DNA of 59,975 nucleotides from Brucella pseudintermedia (GCF_008932435.1 NZ_WBWE01000018.1:1-59975), one strand, 5' to 3'; shown: positions 21,601 to 30,498, numbered from the stretch's first letter. Notes: generated from the sequence alone by a model not told the origin. A program made the numbers and translations.

Positions 21601-23483
21601 TCGTCGGAAAGATCGACGGGCGCACCATAAGCGTTCACGAGCTGCATGTCGTGAAGGTAGACAGGCGCGCCATCCTTGCCCGCATTTGGCAGGTCGATGG
21701 TCTGCTCGCTGACGACGCGGAAACCCATGTTTTCCAGAAGCGGCACGCGTTGCGACAGCACGACCGGCGCGCCGTGGTGATAGATCTTCAGCGAAACCGC
21801 ATCGGGACCATCGGTGCGATAGCGATAGAAGTCCACGAAAAGCGGAGCTTCTGCGCTCAGGCCGGCAATGCGCTCGGCATCGACCAGCGCTTCCGGCGCC
21901 GTGAAGATTTCGCGGTAGGATGGCGGAAAGCTTGCAGCAAGCGCAACGGTCTTTGCGTCAGCGCTGTCGGAGCTTTCGCGCACCGCATCGTCCCATGTGC
22001 GCACAATGGCGCGCACTTCAGCTTCCAGCGCTTCCCGGTCCACATGCGGCGTGGAGCGCTCGTGACGGCGGATGACAAACTGAACGCGCGTCAGGCCGTT
22101 CTGCAGGAAGACGGGGTGGAACTCGAAGCTGTCGCCGCCATAGACGTCGACCAGATAGTGGCCGATCTTCTCGCGCACGACCGAGTCGTAACGGTCGCGC
22201 GGGATATAGACCAGCACGGTCGCGAAACGGCCAAAGCGATCGAGACGCGGCACGGCGCGAACGCGGGGACGTTCGCCGAGCGCCAGGATCAGTTCGGCAT
22301 TGGCCGTGAGGCTTTCCACATCGATCTGGAAAAGCTCGTCGCGCGGATATTCTTCCAGCACGTTGATGAGCGCCTTGCCCGAATGGTCCTCGCGGTTGAA
22401 GCCCAGATGCTTGATGACCGCATCGGCCTTGGAGCGGATGAACGGGATGCCCGCGACTGAACTCGTATAGGCAACCGAGGTGAAAAGGCCGACAAGGCGC
22501 AGTTCGCCGACGGCTTCACCCTTCTCGCCGAATATCTTCACGCCGACATAATCGAGATAGGAGCGGCGATGCACCAGCGAAAGCGAGTTCGCCTTGGTGA
22601 CGATGAGCGGCTCGCCGCCGTCGAGGAATTCCGTCACCTCGCGCGGCGTCACCGTGTCGTCGTCATCCTTGCGCAGGACCCGCACTTCGTGATCGTTGAG
22701 GATGCCGAGCGTTTCCTTGACCGGAACCAGTTCGCGCTTGTCGCCCTTGCCCTTGAAGGTCAGCTCGCGAAGGCCGAGGAAGATGAAACGGTCGTCGCGC
22801 AGCCATTCCAGAAAGGCGATCGCTTCCGGCATGGCCGGATCGCCCGTCATTTCGTGAACCCGCTTGTAATCGGCAATGGCGCCGTCGAGGCGCTTGAGCA
22901 TCGGCTTCCAGTCGCTGACGGCGGCGCGGACCTGTCCGAGCACGCGCTTGATGGCGGCGGTCAGGGCGGCCTTGGCCTGCTTGTCGAGGGCCGGGAGATG
23001 AATCTGCACCAGGCTGACGCGCTCGACGCCCTTGGCGGGCGCAAGCTGCGATGCTTCGCCGAGAATGACCAGTTCGTCCTTCTCCCGGGCAATATCCAGC
23101 ACCGGATGCACGACCATGAAAATCTGGCTGGCATGATCGTTCAGCTCACCCATGATGGAGTCGAGCAGGAACGGCATGTTGTCGTTGACGATGGTGATGA
23201 CGCTCACCGGGCGACCATGGCGTTCGATGCCGTTGTCGACGCTGATGATGCTCTTGCCCTTGCGCCAGGATTCAAGCGCCGCATAGCCGTGACGGGCCGA
23301 ACTGTCGAGAGCGGCGGCATCGTAAGCGGCCAGATCTTCTGGCGGCGCCCATTCGAAGAGAAGCTGCGAGAAGGCCGTAAGCGCCTTCGACTTTCCTCCC
23401 TTCTTCTCCTCCTTGCCTGCCTTGGAACCCTTAACCTTGCTCGACCGATCCTGCTTTGCAGTCACGTCGGATACTCCTGTCAT
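18675..23483 (-). CDS. gdhB: NAD-specific glutamate dehydrogenase, large (L_180) class
   Basis: A protein of about 1,602 residues, the size of the 180-kDa bacterial NAD-GDH class, which deaminates glutamate to 2-oxoglutarate and ammonium. The long N-terminal region (about 1-700) carries ACT-like regulatory segments and the catalytic core follows. The core contains VKNAVIVPVGAKGGFYPKRL with the active-site lysines, RGGLRWSDR, and the dinucleotide-binding region near GVGDMSGDVFGNGML. The start at ATG 23483 (MTGVSDVTAKQD) lies after a GACAGGAG-like context; an ATG 18 nt upstream is possible. The protein starts with a Lys/Ser-rich stretch that is probably disordered. It is a single-gene transcript. 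Confidence 0.95.
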   Translation of the reverse strand: MTGVSDVTAKQDRSSKVKGSKAGKEEKKGGKSKALTAFSQLLFEWAPPEDLAAYDAAALDSSARHGYAALESWRKGKSIISVDNGIERHGRPVSVITIVNDNMPFLLDSIMGELNDHASQIFMVVHPVLDIAREKDELVILGEASQLAPAKGVERVSLVQIHLPALDKQAKAALTAAIKRVLGQVRAAVSDWKPMLKRLDGAIADYKRVHEMTGDPAMPEAIAFLEWLRDDRFIFLGLRELTFKGKGDKRELVPVKETLGILNDHEVRVLRKDDDDTVTPREVTEFLDGGEPLIVTKANSLSLVHRRSYLDYVGVKIFGEKGEAVGELRLVGLFTSVAYTSSVAGIPFIRSKADAVIKHLGFNREDHSGKALINVLEEYPRDELFQIDVESLTANAELILALGERPRVRAVPRLDRFGRFATVLVYIPRDRYDSVVREKIGHYLVDVYGGDSFEFHPVFLQNGLTRVQFVIRRHERSTPHVDREALEAEVRAIVRTWDDAVRESSDSADAKTVALAASFPPSYREIFTAPEALVDAERIAGLSAEAPLFVDFYRYRTDGPDAVSLKIYHHGAPVVLSQRVPLLENMGFRVVSEQTIDLPNAGKDGAPVYLHDMQLVNAYGAPVDLSDDGEMLEDVFRNVWNGLADNDGYNALVQTARLTARQIMILRSYGRYLQQAGIAYSQGFIAAALNRYPEIASDLYSLFDLRFNPSAKRRDAAEKKLVDGIETALLGVPSIDDDQILRRFRNLIEATLRTNAYQPDAEGKPRVTFAFKLDPRLVDGLPDPRPYREIFVYGPEVEGVHLRFGAVARGGLRWSDRAQDYRTEVLGLVKAQQVKNAVIVPVGAKGGFYPKRLPVGGDRNAVFEAGRDAYKIFISTLLSVTDNIEDSHVVPPAEVVRHDNDDPYFVVAADKGTATFSDTANAISQAHDFWLDDAFASGGSAGYDHKGMGITARGAWEAVKRHFRELDMDIQNEPFTVAGVGDMSGDVFGNGMLLSEQIRLVAAFDHRDIFIDPNPVPADGFAERKRLFELPRSSWQDYDRSKLSAGGGIYSRSQKTITLSPEAAEAIGLGKTSGTPQEIMTAILKSKVDLLWFGGIGTYIRSSAETDAQVGDRANDAIRITGSEVGARVIGEGANLGVTQRGRIEYALSGGRGNTDAIDNSAGVNCSDVEVNIKIALAAAMRSGKLKRPARDKLLTSMTDDVSALVLRNNYLQPLALSLSERQGLAELPYQARFMAELEARKLLDRKVENLPSDAMLIERQKAGQPLTRPELAVLLAYAKLSLCDDLVASQLPDEPYFQSLLMGYFPKRMVKTYAEEISGHRLRREIVATLLANDVINRGGITVISRLADTTGKSPADIVRAYVAVRDGFDIDTIYDAIDALDNKVPGDVQNQFYHLVGEMLQATTAWVLRNDTTRANLTELVDTITRARAELEPRFDGLMPEYLKSALQTDKAAFVEMGAPEKLAQRLANLQLAGIMPDIALIAHLAGADRVVTAKTYFGVSEAFRIGRIEEAARAIPVTDYYDGLALSRASDTITQAARGITIAALKRFAKDKDPAAAWFAADGARIEQVRNRMVALTEGGDLTVSRLAVAAGLMSDLAQ

Positions 23484-23752
23484 GATGGCAATGCGCGCCA
23501 AACTAGCAGATTGGGCACCGGATTCGATGGCAATTCGCTGAAAATAACGAAAAATTTCCCGGAAAGTCAGAAAAACAGCATTTAATCCATTTAATTTGGA
23601 ACAAAACTTCGAAAACTTCCTGCGAAATTTCGGATTATGCCGGAGGAATTCTCCACGCCCCCCACGAAACCTGCCAGAGGCGCGAAGCCGTGGGTCGGTT
23701 TCGCCGCATTTCAGACTAAAGTTGCAGATGATTCTGATGAAGAATGAAGTGC

Positions 23753-24394
23753 TCAGAGCTCGATCAGGTGATCGTCGAGTTCATTCACATTGTCCGGGCC
23801 TGCCGGGAAATGCTTCTCCAGCAATAGCCCCGCCTGACCGATTGCCAGCACAAAACCTTCGGCCACCTGCGCCCGCGATGCATGATGGATGAGCGTTGCG
23901 ACAATCGCGTTCCACTCGTCCTGTTCCACACGCGCGTGGATGCCCGCATCGGCGATCACCTCGGCATAATGTTCGGCCATGGAGACGAAGAGCAGGATGC
24001 CGGTGCGGTTCTCGGTGATATGCACATTGCGCGCCAGAAACTGCTGCACGGCATTGAGATGCGCGCGCTTGTAGCGGATGCGGCGCGGCACCAGCAGCAT
24101 CCGGATGGCCGGAAAGACCCAGAGCACCAGCATTGCGGTCAGAAACGCCGCCAGCACCGCCAGGCCGAACATGGGCAGGCGGATATCGAACCAGTACCAG
24201 TGCGCGAGAAAGGCCGCGACCACCGCGGCGACCAGAATGCCGCAAGTCGCGACGAAGCCCGCCGCAAAGAAATAATCGTCGCTGGAACGTGCTAGAACGG
24301 CATAGATCTCACCGGCGGTTTCGGCTTCCGCCTTGCGGATCGCCTCGGCGATGCGGGCATGGTCCTCGGCGCCAATCAGCGTGTGATGCTTCAT
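23753..24394 (-). CDS. TPM-domain membrane protein (COG3762 type)
   Basis: A 213-residue protein with a TPM-like N-terminus (EDHARIAEAIRKAEAETAGE), two hydrophobic segments near residues 43-65 and 70-97, and a C-terminal TPM region with ENRTGILLFVSMAEHYAEVI and AGIHARV. TPM domains have been proposed to bind or hydrolyse phosphate groups, or to act with LemA at membranes; no reaction is proven for this branch. It is the third gene of lemA-TPM-TPM, 12 nt after the second. Inner-membrane location is inferred from the two segments. Confidence 0.8.
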   Translation of the reverse strand: MKHHTLIGAEDHARIAEAIRKAEAETAGEIYAVLARSSDDYFFAAGFVATCGILVAAVVAAFLAHWYWFDIRLPMFGLAVLAAFLTAMLVLWVFPAIRMLLVPRRIRYKRAHLNAVQQFLARNVHITENRTGILLFVSMAEHYAEVIADAGIHARVEQDEWNAIVATLIHHASRAQVAEGFVLAIGQAGLLLEKHFPAGPDNVNELDDHLIEL

Positions 24395-24406
24395 CGTTGC
24401 GTCTCC

Positions 24407-25213
24407 CTACCAGCTGCCCGAGGCGCCGCCGCCACCCGATGAGCCGCCACCGCCGGAGAAACCGCCGCCGCGATTGTTGTAATCCACGACCATGCCGAGC
24501 CACTGATACTTGCCCGGCCCGATCTTGCGTCCGAAAACCGGCGTCAGGATCGCCATGCCGAAACCGCCGAAGAAGATCAGGCACCAGAAGGTGATGAAGA
24601 CGACGAACACCCAGTCGACATCGTCCGAGCTTGACTGCACATTGCGCTTCGCCCGCGCTTCAAGCTCCGCCGCATCGCCGGACAGCACCGAAAGAATGCC
24701 GTCCACGCCCTGCACGATACCGTTCGAATAATTGCCGGTGCGAAATTCCGGAATGATGGTGCCATTGATGATGACGCTTGAAAGCGCGTCGGTCATCACG
24801 CCTTCGAGACCATAGCCGACCTCGATGCGCACCTTGCGGTCGTTGGGCGCAACCACGAGCAAGATGCCGTTGTTTTCTTGGCTCTGTCCCAGCGCCCAGG
24901 CGCGGAACAGACGGTTGGAATAGGTTTCGATGTCTTCGCCATTGAGGCTTGGAACCGTCACCACGACCACCTGATCGGACGACTTCGCTTCGAAATCGGC
25001 AAGCTTTTGCGTCAATTGCTGGCGCTCAGCCGGATCGATGATCCCCGCCGCGTCCACCACGCGGCCCGTCAGGGCCTGCGCGGGCTTCGGCGCGTCCTGC
25101 GCCAGCGCATTGTTCAGCGCCAGAACGCTCGAAAAAATCAGGAAAGCGAGCGCAAGCAAATGTCGCGGCCAAAAAAGACCGCGACGATCACGCAAGAGTG
25201 CCGCACGCGCCAT
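24407..25213 (-). CDS. TPM-domain protein, YgcG-like (COG1512)
   Basis: A 268-residue protein. A signal segment (LLALAFLIFSSVLALNNALA) is followed by the TPM domain with GRVVDAAGIIDPAERQQL, SDQVVVVTVPSL, FRAWALGQSQENNGILLVV and RKVRIEVGYGLEG. A C-terminal membrane segment lies near residue 220-245, and the protein ends in a Gly/Ser tract finishing GASGSW, a usual feature of this family. ATG 25213 was chosen because it is 11 nt after the lemA stop; the upstream frame lies within lemA. The TPM domain probably faces the periplasm. Function is unknown beyond association with LemA. Confidence 0.85.
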   Translation of the reverse strand: MARAALLRDRRGLFWPRHLLALAFLIFSSVLALNNALAQDAPKPAQALTGRVVDAAGIIDPAERQQLTQKLADFEAKSSDQVVVVTVPSLNGEDIETYSNRLFRAWALGQSQENNGILLVVAPNDRKVRIEVGYGLEGVMTDALSSVIINGTIIPEFRTGNYSNGIVQGVDGILSVLSGDAAELEARAKRNVQSSSDDVDWVFVVFITFWCLIFFGGFGMAILTPVFGRKIGPGKYQWLGMVVDYNNRGGGFSGGGGSSGGGGASGSW

Positions 25214-25224
25214 AAATCGCGCCG

Positions 25225-25848
25225 TCAGTTGAAGTTGACTTTGGGCGCGGTCTGGCTGCCCGCATCGGCGCTGAAGCTCTGCATGGGCTGCGCATCGCGA
25301 TACCATATCCATGTCCAGATCATCGTCGGCATGGTGCGCAGCGACGTGTTGTAGACACGAACCGCCTCGATATAGTCGCGGCGCGCCACGGCGATGCGGT
25401 TTTCGGTGCCTTCAAGCTGCGACTGCAAGGCAAGGAAGTTCTGGTTGGCTTTCAGGTCCGGATAGCGCTCGACCACCACCATCAGGCGCGACAGCGCGCT
25501 CGTCAGGTTGGCCTGATTATCCTGAAACTGCTTGAAGAGTTCGGGATTATTGAGCGTTTCAGGCGTGATCTGCACCTGCGTCGCCTTGGCGCGCGCCTCG
25601 ATCACCGCTTGCAGGGTTTCCTGTTCGTGAGCGGCATAGCCCTTCACGGTCTCGACCAGATTGGGCACGAGATCGGCGCGGCGCTGATACTGGTTCTGCA
25701 CCTCGCCCCAGGCGGCCTTCGCCCGTTCCTCATTGGTCGGGATCGTATTGAAACCGCATGCGGAGAGCAGCGGAACCAGAACGATGAGACCAAGAGCGAT
25801 GAAAATGCGGCGAAAAGAGAAAGAAGTGGCAACCGTCGCAGCCGACAT
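25225..25848 (-). CDS. lemA: LemA family protein
   Basis: A 207-residue membrane-attached helical protein. A signal segment ends in the lipobox LLSAC with Cys31, so it is likely a lipoprotein. The LemA core has NQYQRRADLVPNLVETVKGY, AHEQETLQAVIEARAKATQ and YPDLKANQNFLALQSQLEGT. ATG 25848 follows AGGAGAAGTCC; the open frame extends upstream to 25908 without support. LemA proteins commonly precede TPM-domain genes, as here. Their role is unsettled, with envelope stress and membrane remodelling proposed. Confidence 0.9.
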   Translation of the reverse strand: MSAATVATSFSFRRIFIALGLIVLVPLLSACGFNTIPTNEERAKAAWGEVQNQYQRRADLVPNLVETVKGYAAHEQETLQAVIEARAKATQVQITPETLNNPELFKQFQDNQANLTSALSRLMVVVERYPDLKANQNFLALQSQLEGTENRIAVARRDYIEAVRVYNTSLRTMPTMIWTWIWYRDAQPMQSFSADAGSQTAPKVNFN

Positions 25849-25995
25849 GGACTTCTCCTGAAAAGGGCGCTTTGCCAAGCGCCGGGGGGACAAATTCGTC
25901 ACCCGCACCTACGTGTTCACGCAAATGCGAGCCGTCAAATCAATAAGATAAGCGATTTTGGCGGCGCGTCCAGCCCATTCAAAATGGCGGATTAA

Positions 25996-26027
25996 AAAGA
26001 AAAAGCGACGGATTGCTCCGCCGCTTT
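25996..26027 (-). terminator. Terminator of the ffh-rpsP operon
   Basis: The stem AAAGCGACGGA (26002-26012) / TCCGCCGCTTT (26017-26027) has one mismatch and on the minus strand is followed by TTCTTTTTAA. Confidence 0.8.
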
Positions 26028-26053
26028 CTCAAAACACAAACTGCGCGAAAAAA

Positions 26054-26470
26054 TTATTCGCTTGCAGCTTCTTCAGCCGGAGCAGCAGCGGCTTCTGCGG
26101 CGGCTGCGGCAGCTTCAGCAGCCTTTGCAGCGGCTTCTTCTTCAGCCTGCTTGGCCATGGCCAGACGTTCCTGCGCCTTCTTGCCCGGCTCACCCTTGGT
26201 CGGGTTGCTGCGGGCCGGACGCTTTGCAAGGCCAGCCTGATCGAGGAAGCGCAGAACGCGATCGGTCGGCTGTGCGCCCTGTGCAATCCAATGCTGGATG
26301 CGGTCGGCGTCGAGCTTCACGCGTTCGGCGTCCTTGGCCAGCATCGGGTTCCATGCGCCAACGGTTTCGATGAAGCGGCCGTCACGCGGGCTGCGGACGT
26401 CGGCAACGACGATGTGGTAGTAAGGACGCTTCTTGGAGCCAGCGCGGGCCAGACGAATCTTCAGAGACAT
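26054..26470 (-). CDS. rpsP: 30S ribosomal protein S16
   Basis: A 138-residue S16. The conserved core is in the first 80 residues: [36 protein letters not shown] and [20 protein letters not shown]. The remainder is an acidic Ala/Glu-rich tail ([16 protein letters not shown] and similar) that lengthens the protein well beyond the 80-90 residues of E. coli S16. AAAGGA lies upstream of the ATG. It is the last gene of ffh-chorismate mutase-rpsP and is followed by a terminator. rimM and trmD, its usual followers, are not here. Confidence 0.97.
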   Translation of the reverse strand: MSLKIRLARAGSKKRPYYHIVVADVRSPRDGRFIETVGAWNPMLAKDAERVKLDADRIQHWIAQGAQPTDRVLRFLDQAGLAKRPARSNPTKGEPGKKAQERLAMAKQAEEEAAAKAAEAAAAAAEAAAAPAEEAASE

Positions 26471-26540
26471 TTTTTCTTTCCTTTAGACAATTGCTTCGCC
26501 CGGGATGGCCGTGGCAAAACGGGTTAAGCTATCGATATAG

Positions 26541-26855
26541 CTATTGTTTCCCGCCGTGATTGGCGGCGGTATGCTCATGATGCCGAATGACTTCCTTCAC
26601 GATGAAGTTCAGGAATTTTTCAGCAAAATCGGGATCGAGGTTGGCGTCGACTGCAAGCGCGCGCAGACGTTCCACCTGACGCTTTTCGCGGGCCGGATCA
26701 GCCGGCGCGAGACCGCGTTCAGCCTTCAGAACGCCGACAGCCTTGGTGCAGCGAAAACGCTCGGCCAGCATATGGATCAACGCCGCATCGATATTGTCGA
26801 TGGAGGCGCGCAGTGCCAGAAGTTCAGCCGGTGCAGTATTCTGTTCGTCGCTCAT
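26541..26855 (-). CDS. Chorismate mutase, AroQ type
   Basis: A 104-residue all-helical AroQ-class mutase that converts chorismate to prephenate for Phe and Tyr synthesis. Conserved positions are in LLALRASIDNIDAAL, ERFRCTKAVGVLKAERGL and REKRQVERLRALA, including the substrate-binding Arg, Lys and Glu residues. ATG 26855 gives the usual N-terminus; GTG 26864 overlapping the ffh stop would add three residues. It lies between ffh and rpsP, an arrangement common in Rhizobiales, and is probably cotranscribed with both. Confidence 0.9.
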   Translation of the reverse strand: MSDEQNTAPAELLALRASIDNIDAALIHMLAERFRCTKAVGVLKAERGLAPADPAREKRQVERLRALAVDANLDPDFAEKFLNFIVKEVIRHHEHTAANHGGKQ

Positions 26856-26860
26856 GATGC

Positions 26861-28432
26861 TCACTTCTTCTTCGGCAGCCCCGGAAGGCCGCCACCGAGA
26901 CCGGGAAGCTTGGGTCCGCCCAGACCGGGCAGACCGCCCGGAAGTCCGCCGCCGGGAAGACCCGGCAAGCCGCCGCCTTTCGTCAGGCCCGCTGCTTCCG
27001 CCTGCTTGGCCAGCGCCTCAAGCTGCTTGGGGTCCATCTTGGAGAGATCGGGCATACCGCCCATTCCACTCAGACCGCCCAGCCCCATCTTATTCGCGAG
27101 ACCGCCCATCATCTGCTTCATCATTCCGCCCTTGCCCTTGCCCATGACTTTCATCATGTCGGCCATCTGGCGATGCATCTTGAGAAGCTTGTTGATGTCG
27201 GCGGCAGTGGTGCCGGAACCCTTGGCGATGCGCTGCTTGCGGCTGTGCTTGAGAATATCGGGATTGGCGCGCTCGGCCTTGGTCATGGAACCGATGATGG
27301 CGAGCTGACGGTCGAACACCTTGTCGTCGAGACCGGCGGCTGCCACCTTGTCCTTCATGCCTGCCATGCCCGGCATCATGCCCATGATGCCGCCCATGCC
27401 GCCGAGCTTCTTCATCTGCCTGAGCTGATCGGCAAGATCGTTGAGATCGAACTTGCCCGACTGCATCTTCTTGGCCATCGCGGCGGCTTTTTCCGCGTCG
27501 ATGTTTTCGGCAGCTTTTTCGACCAGCGAAACAATGTCGCCCATGCCGAGAATGCGGTCCGCGATGCGCTTGGGATAAAACTCCTCAAGCGCATCCATCT
27601 TTTCGCCGGTGGCGATCAGCTTGATCGGCTTGCCGGTGATGGCGCGCATGGAAAGGGCGGCACCGCCGCGTCCGTCGCCGTCCATGCGGGTGAGCACAAT
27701 GCCGGTAATGCCGACGCGCTCATCGAAATTGCGCGCCAGATTGACGGCGTCCTGACCGGTCAGGCTGTCGGCGACGAGCAGGATTTCATGCGGATTGGCG
27801 GCCTTGCGGATATCCGCCATTTCCACCATCAGCGGCTCGTCGATATGCGTGCGGCCCGCGGTGTCGAGAATGACCACATCGTGCGCGCCAAGCTTTGCCG
27901 CCTGCACGGCGCGCTTGGCGATTTCCACCGGCGACTGGCCGGCAATGATCGGCAGCGTGTCGACGCCGGTCTGGATGCCAAGCTGGCGAAGCTGTTCCTG
28001 CGCTGCCGGACGGCGCGTATCGAGCGACGCCATCAGTACCTTCTTGCGCTGGCGCTCGGTCAGGCGCTTGGCGATCTTGCCCGTGGTGGTCGTCTTACCG
28101 GAGCCCTGCAAGCCGACCATCATGATGACGACGGGCGCAGGCGCGTTCAGGTCGATGGATACGCCCTCGGTGCCGAGCATCTCGACAAGTTCGTCATGGA
28201 CGATCTTGACGACCATCTGGCCGGGCTTGATGCTTTTGAGGATTTCAGCGCCAACGGCCTTTTCCCGCACCTTGTCGGTGAAGGAGCGAACCACTTCCAG
28301 CGAAACGTCGGCCTCGATCAGCGCGCGGCGCACTTCGCGCAGCGCCGCCGTCACGTCGGCTTCTGAAAGAGCGCCGCGTCCGGTCAGGCCGTTCAGGATG
28401 GAGCCAAGACGCTCCTGAAGTGATTCAAACAT
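26861..28432 (-). CDS. ffh: Signal recognition particle protein Ffh
   Basis: A 523-residue SRP54 GTPase that targets nascent membrane proteins with 4.5S RNA. The N domain is at 1-90. The G domain has GLQGSGKTTTTGKIAKRL, DTAGRTHID and TRMDGDGRGG, and the M domain is methionine-rich. The C-terminal roughly 60 residues are Gly/Leu/Pro repeats ending GLPKKK, longer than in E. coli Ffh. ATG 28432 is fixed by AAAAGGAAATTCG upstream and by MFESLQERLGSIL; the frame is open for another 111 codons upstream but without homology. Confidence 0.97.
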   Translation of the reverse strand: MFESLQERLGSILNGLTGRGALSEADVTAALREVRRALIEADVSLEVVRSFTDKVREKAVGAEILKSIKPGQMVVKIVHDELVEMLGTEGVSIDLNAPAPVVIMMVGLQGSGKTTTTGKIAKRLTERQRKKVLMASLDTRRPAAQEQLRQLGIQTGVDTLPIIAGQSPVEIAKRAVQAAKLGAHDVVILDTAGRTHIDEPLMVEMADIRKAANPHEILLVADSLTGQDAVNLARNFDERVGITGIVLTRMDGDGRGGAALSMRAITGKPIKLIATGEKMDALEEFYPKRIADRILGMGDIVSLVEKAAENIDAEKAAAMAKKMQSGKFDLNDLADQLRQMKKLGGMGGIMGMMPGMAGMKDKVAAAGLDDKVFDRQLAIIGSMTKAERANPDILKHSRKQRIAKGSGTTAADINKLLKMHRQMADMMKVMGKGKGGMMKQMMGGLANKMGLGGLSGMGGMPDLSKMDPKQLEALAKQAEAAGLTKGGGLPGLPGGGLPGGLPGLGGPKLPGLGGGLPGLPKKK

Positions 28433-28794
28433 CGAATTTCCTTTTAATCCGAGAAGAGGCTTATGCTTCGTCAGGGATAAATCGTCCCGTGGCTCTGCCA
28501 GTTCAAGAAGCAACCAAAGCGGTACAGCACCCGAGGGCGCATCGCGCTGTCGGATGTGGACCTCCGGGATCGCTTTATACCATGATGGGTCCCGGTCGGT
28601 GGCTCGCGTTCTGAAGATCGCGGATAGATTGGTGCAGGCTTTAAGGCGATCGGCCCGCAATGTCAAGCAAAAGGCCGGAATACGCTGAAACCGGCCCCTG
28701 TTTCCCTTGGGCGCATCTCGTTCCGAAAATCGTTTCACACTTTTCCGGATGCGCCCCTGAAACAAACCGGGGCCGGTTTCACGTTCGATTGCGT
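28433..28794. other. Intergenic region between ffh and the lactate permease gene
   Basis: This 362-bp gap has a large double palindrome on the lldP side (28687-28780), and otherwise about 250 bp upstream of ffh that should hold its promoter and leader. I looked for a 4.5S RNA with its GGAA-tetraloop hallmark beside ffh and did not find it. The ffh frame stays open through most of the gap, but codon use and lack of homology argue against coding. Confidence 0.55.
28687..28780. repeat. Dispersed palindromic element, copy 4 (nested palindrome)
   Basis: The outer arms GAAACCGGCCCC (28687-28698) and GGGGCCGGTTTC (28769-28780) are perfect inverted copies. Nested inside are GCGCATC and GATGCGC with the family core TTCCGAAAATCGTTTCACAC. 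It ends 15 nt from the lldP stop and could serve as its terminator, with a short T-run (GGTTTGTTTC) on the minus strand. Confidence 0.7.
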
Positions 28795-30498
28795 TTATTG
28801 TGCCGCGACACCGGCCAGCGGGTCGCCGATGCCCAGCACATAAAGCCCGATCATCAGCAGCGTTCCCGCCAGCACCACATAATAGATCGTGGGGATGACG
28901 GTCATGCGCAGGGTGGTGCCTTCGCGCCCCAGCAAGCCGACAGTCGCCGAAGCCGCAACCACGTTGTGGATCGCGATCATGTTGCCCGCCGCAGCACCGA
29001 CCGACTGGCCGGCAACCATCAGCGCACCGGAAATGCCGAGCCCTTCCGCCACGCCATATTGGAACTGGCTGAGCATGAGGTTCGATACCGTGTTGGAGCC
29101 TGCAAGGAACGCGCCCAGCGCACCGACGGACGGCGCGAAGAACGGATAAACGTTTCCGACTTCCGTCGCCACCCAGTCGGCCACCATCAGCGGCATGCTG
29201 ACCAGTTCCTTGCCGTTGACGCCGGAATTGATCATGACACGCACCATCGGCACGGTGAACAGAAGCACGAAGCCCGCGCCCACCAGCGTCTTGGTGCTTT
29301 CACCGAAAGCCTTGGCGAACTGCCCGCCATTCATGCGATGCAGGAAGAAGGTGATCACGCAGACGATGACCAGAAGGCCGCCCGGCAGGAAGAGCGGCGT
29401 GAAATCGCCGCCGATCCCGGCTTCGCCCATGATGTCCTTGGCAACGAAGGTGATCGACTTCAGCGCATCGCCCACGGACGGGAACACGCGGCTGACGACG
29501 AGGAAAATCGCCAGAAGCACATAGGGCGTCCATGCCAGCGCCAGCGGAATCTTCTTCGATGTCAGCTCATCGAGCTTGATTTCGACGCTGCCGAGCCAGG
29601 TTGAGGGCCATTCCGATGCGGGTGGGAAATCCCAGGTCTGCTTCGGCATGAGAAAGCCGCTGCGCGCTGCGAATGTCGCCAGCGCCAGACCGACGAGACC
29701 GCCGATCATGGACGGAAATTCTGCGCCGAGGAAAACCGCGCTCAACACATAGGGGATGGTGAACGAGAAGGCGGCGAACAGCGCAAAAGGCAGAATGGCA
29801 AGGCCTTCCGTCCAGGAGCGGTTGCGCCCGAAGAAACGGGTCATGAGGACCACAAGGAACAGCGGCATGAACGTGCCGCACAGCGCGTGCAGGATCGCCA
29901 CTTCCGATGTGATGATATGGAAGAACTGCTCCCAGCCCGAGCCGACGCCCTGCAATTGCGCCGTCAGCGCCTCGCGATTGAGACCGGACTGAACGCCGAC
30001 GATGAGCGGTGTGCCGACGGCCCCGAACGAGACCGGCGTGGACTGGATCACCAGTCCGAACGTGACGGCGGCAAGCGCAGGAAACCCGACCGCCACCATC
30101 AGCGGCGCCACCACGGCGGCAGGCGTGCCGAAACCGGATGCGCCCTCGATGAACGAGCCGAACAGCCAGGCAATCAGGAATACCTGGATGCGGCGGTCCG
30201 GGCTGATCTGGGCGAAGCCCGATCGGATGGCGGAAATGCCGCCCGAATATTTAAGTGTGTTGAGAAGCAGTATCGCCCCGAAAATGATCCAGAGCAGGCC
30301 CGCCGTCTGGATCAGGCCCTGAATGGTCGAGGCGATGACCCGGTTGCCGCTCATGCCCCAGATCGCCATGGCGATCACCACGGTCAGCACATAGGTCACC
30401 GGCATCGCGATGCGGGCCTGAACACGAAATCCAACCAGCATGACGCCGGCTACAAGAATTGGCAGAAACGCAAATAGCGCAAGAAATCCGTTCGACAT
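28795..30498 (-). CDS. lldP: L-lactate permease, LctP family
   Basis: A 567-residue inner-membrane carrier with 12 or more hydrophobic segments. Family motifs include [36 protein letters not shown] and the C-terminal [18 protein letters not shown] with [14 protein letters not shown]. LctP proteins import lactate or glycolate by proton symport. The ATG at 30498 is preceded by GGGGAGGACGCCAC. No lactate dehydrogenase gene is adjacent, so lactate is a family inference. Confidence 0.93.
   Translation of the reverse strand: MSNGFLALFAFLPILVAGVMLVGFRVQARIAMPVTYVLTVVIAMAIWGMSGNRVIASTIQGLIQTAGLLWIIFGAILLLNTLKYSGGISAIRSGFAQISPDRRIQVFLIAWLFGSFIEGASGFGTPAAVVAPLMVAVGFPALAAVTFGLVIQSTPVSFGAVGTPLIVGVQSGLNREALTAQLQGVGSGWEQFFHIITSEVAILHALCGTFMPLFLVVLMTRFFGRNRSWTEGLAILPFALFAAFSFTIPYVLSAVFLGAEFPSMIGGLVGLALATFAARSGFLMPKQTWDFPPASEWPSTWLGSVEIKLDELTSKKIPLALAWTPYVLLAIFLVVSRVFPSVGDALKSITFVAKDIMGEAGIGGDFTPLFLPGGLLVIVCVITFFLHRMNGGQFAKAFGESTKTLVGAGFVLLFTVPMVRVMINSGVNGKELVSMPLMVADWVATEVGNVYPFFAPSVGALGAFLAGSNTVSNLMLSQFQYGVAEGLGISGALMVAGQSVGAAAGNMIAIHNVVAASATVGLLGREGTTLRMTVIPTIYYVVLAGTLLMIGLYVLGIGDPLAGVAAQ

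Noticed and set aside
19026..22460. Plus-strand open frame of 1,144 codons opposite gdhB
   Set aside because: The same effect: codon phase of the real gene leaves few stops on the other strand. Composition is Arg/His/Gln-rich with no recognisable family.
28433..28765. N-terminal extension of ffh by 111 codons
   Set aside because: Family homology and a good ribosome-binding site fix the start at 28432; the extension runs through a palindromic repeat.
28433..28794. Possible 4.5S (SRP) RNA gene beside ffh
   Set aside because: The conserved GGAAGGAAGCAGC-type region was not found in the gap.
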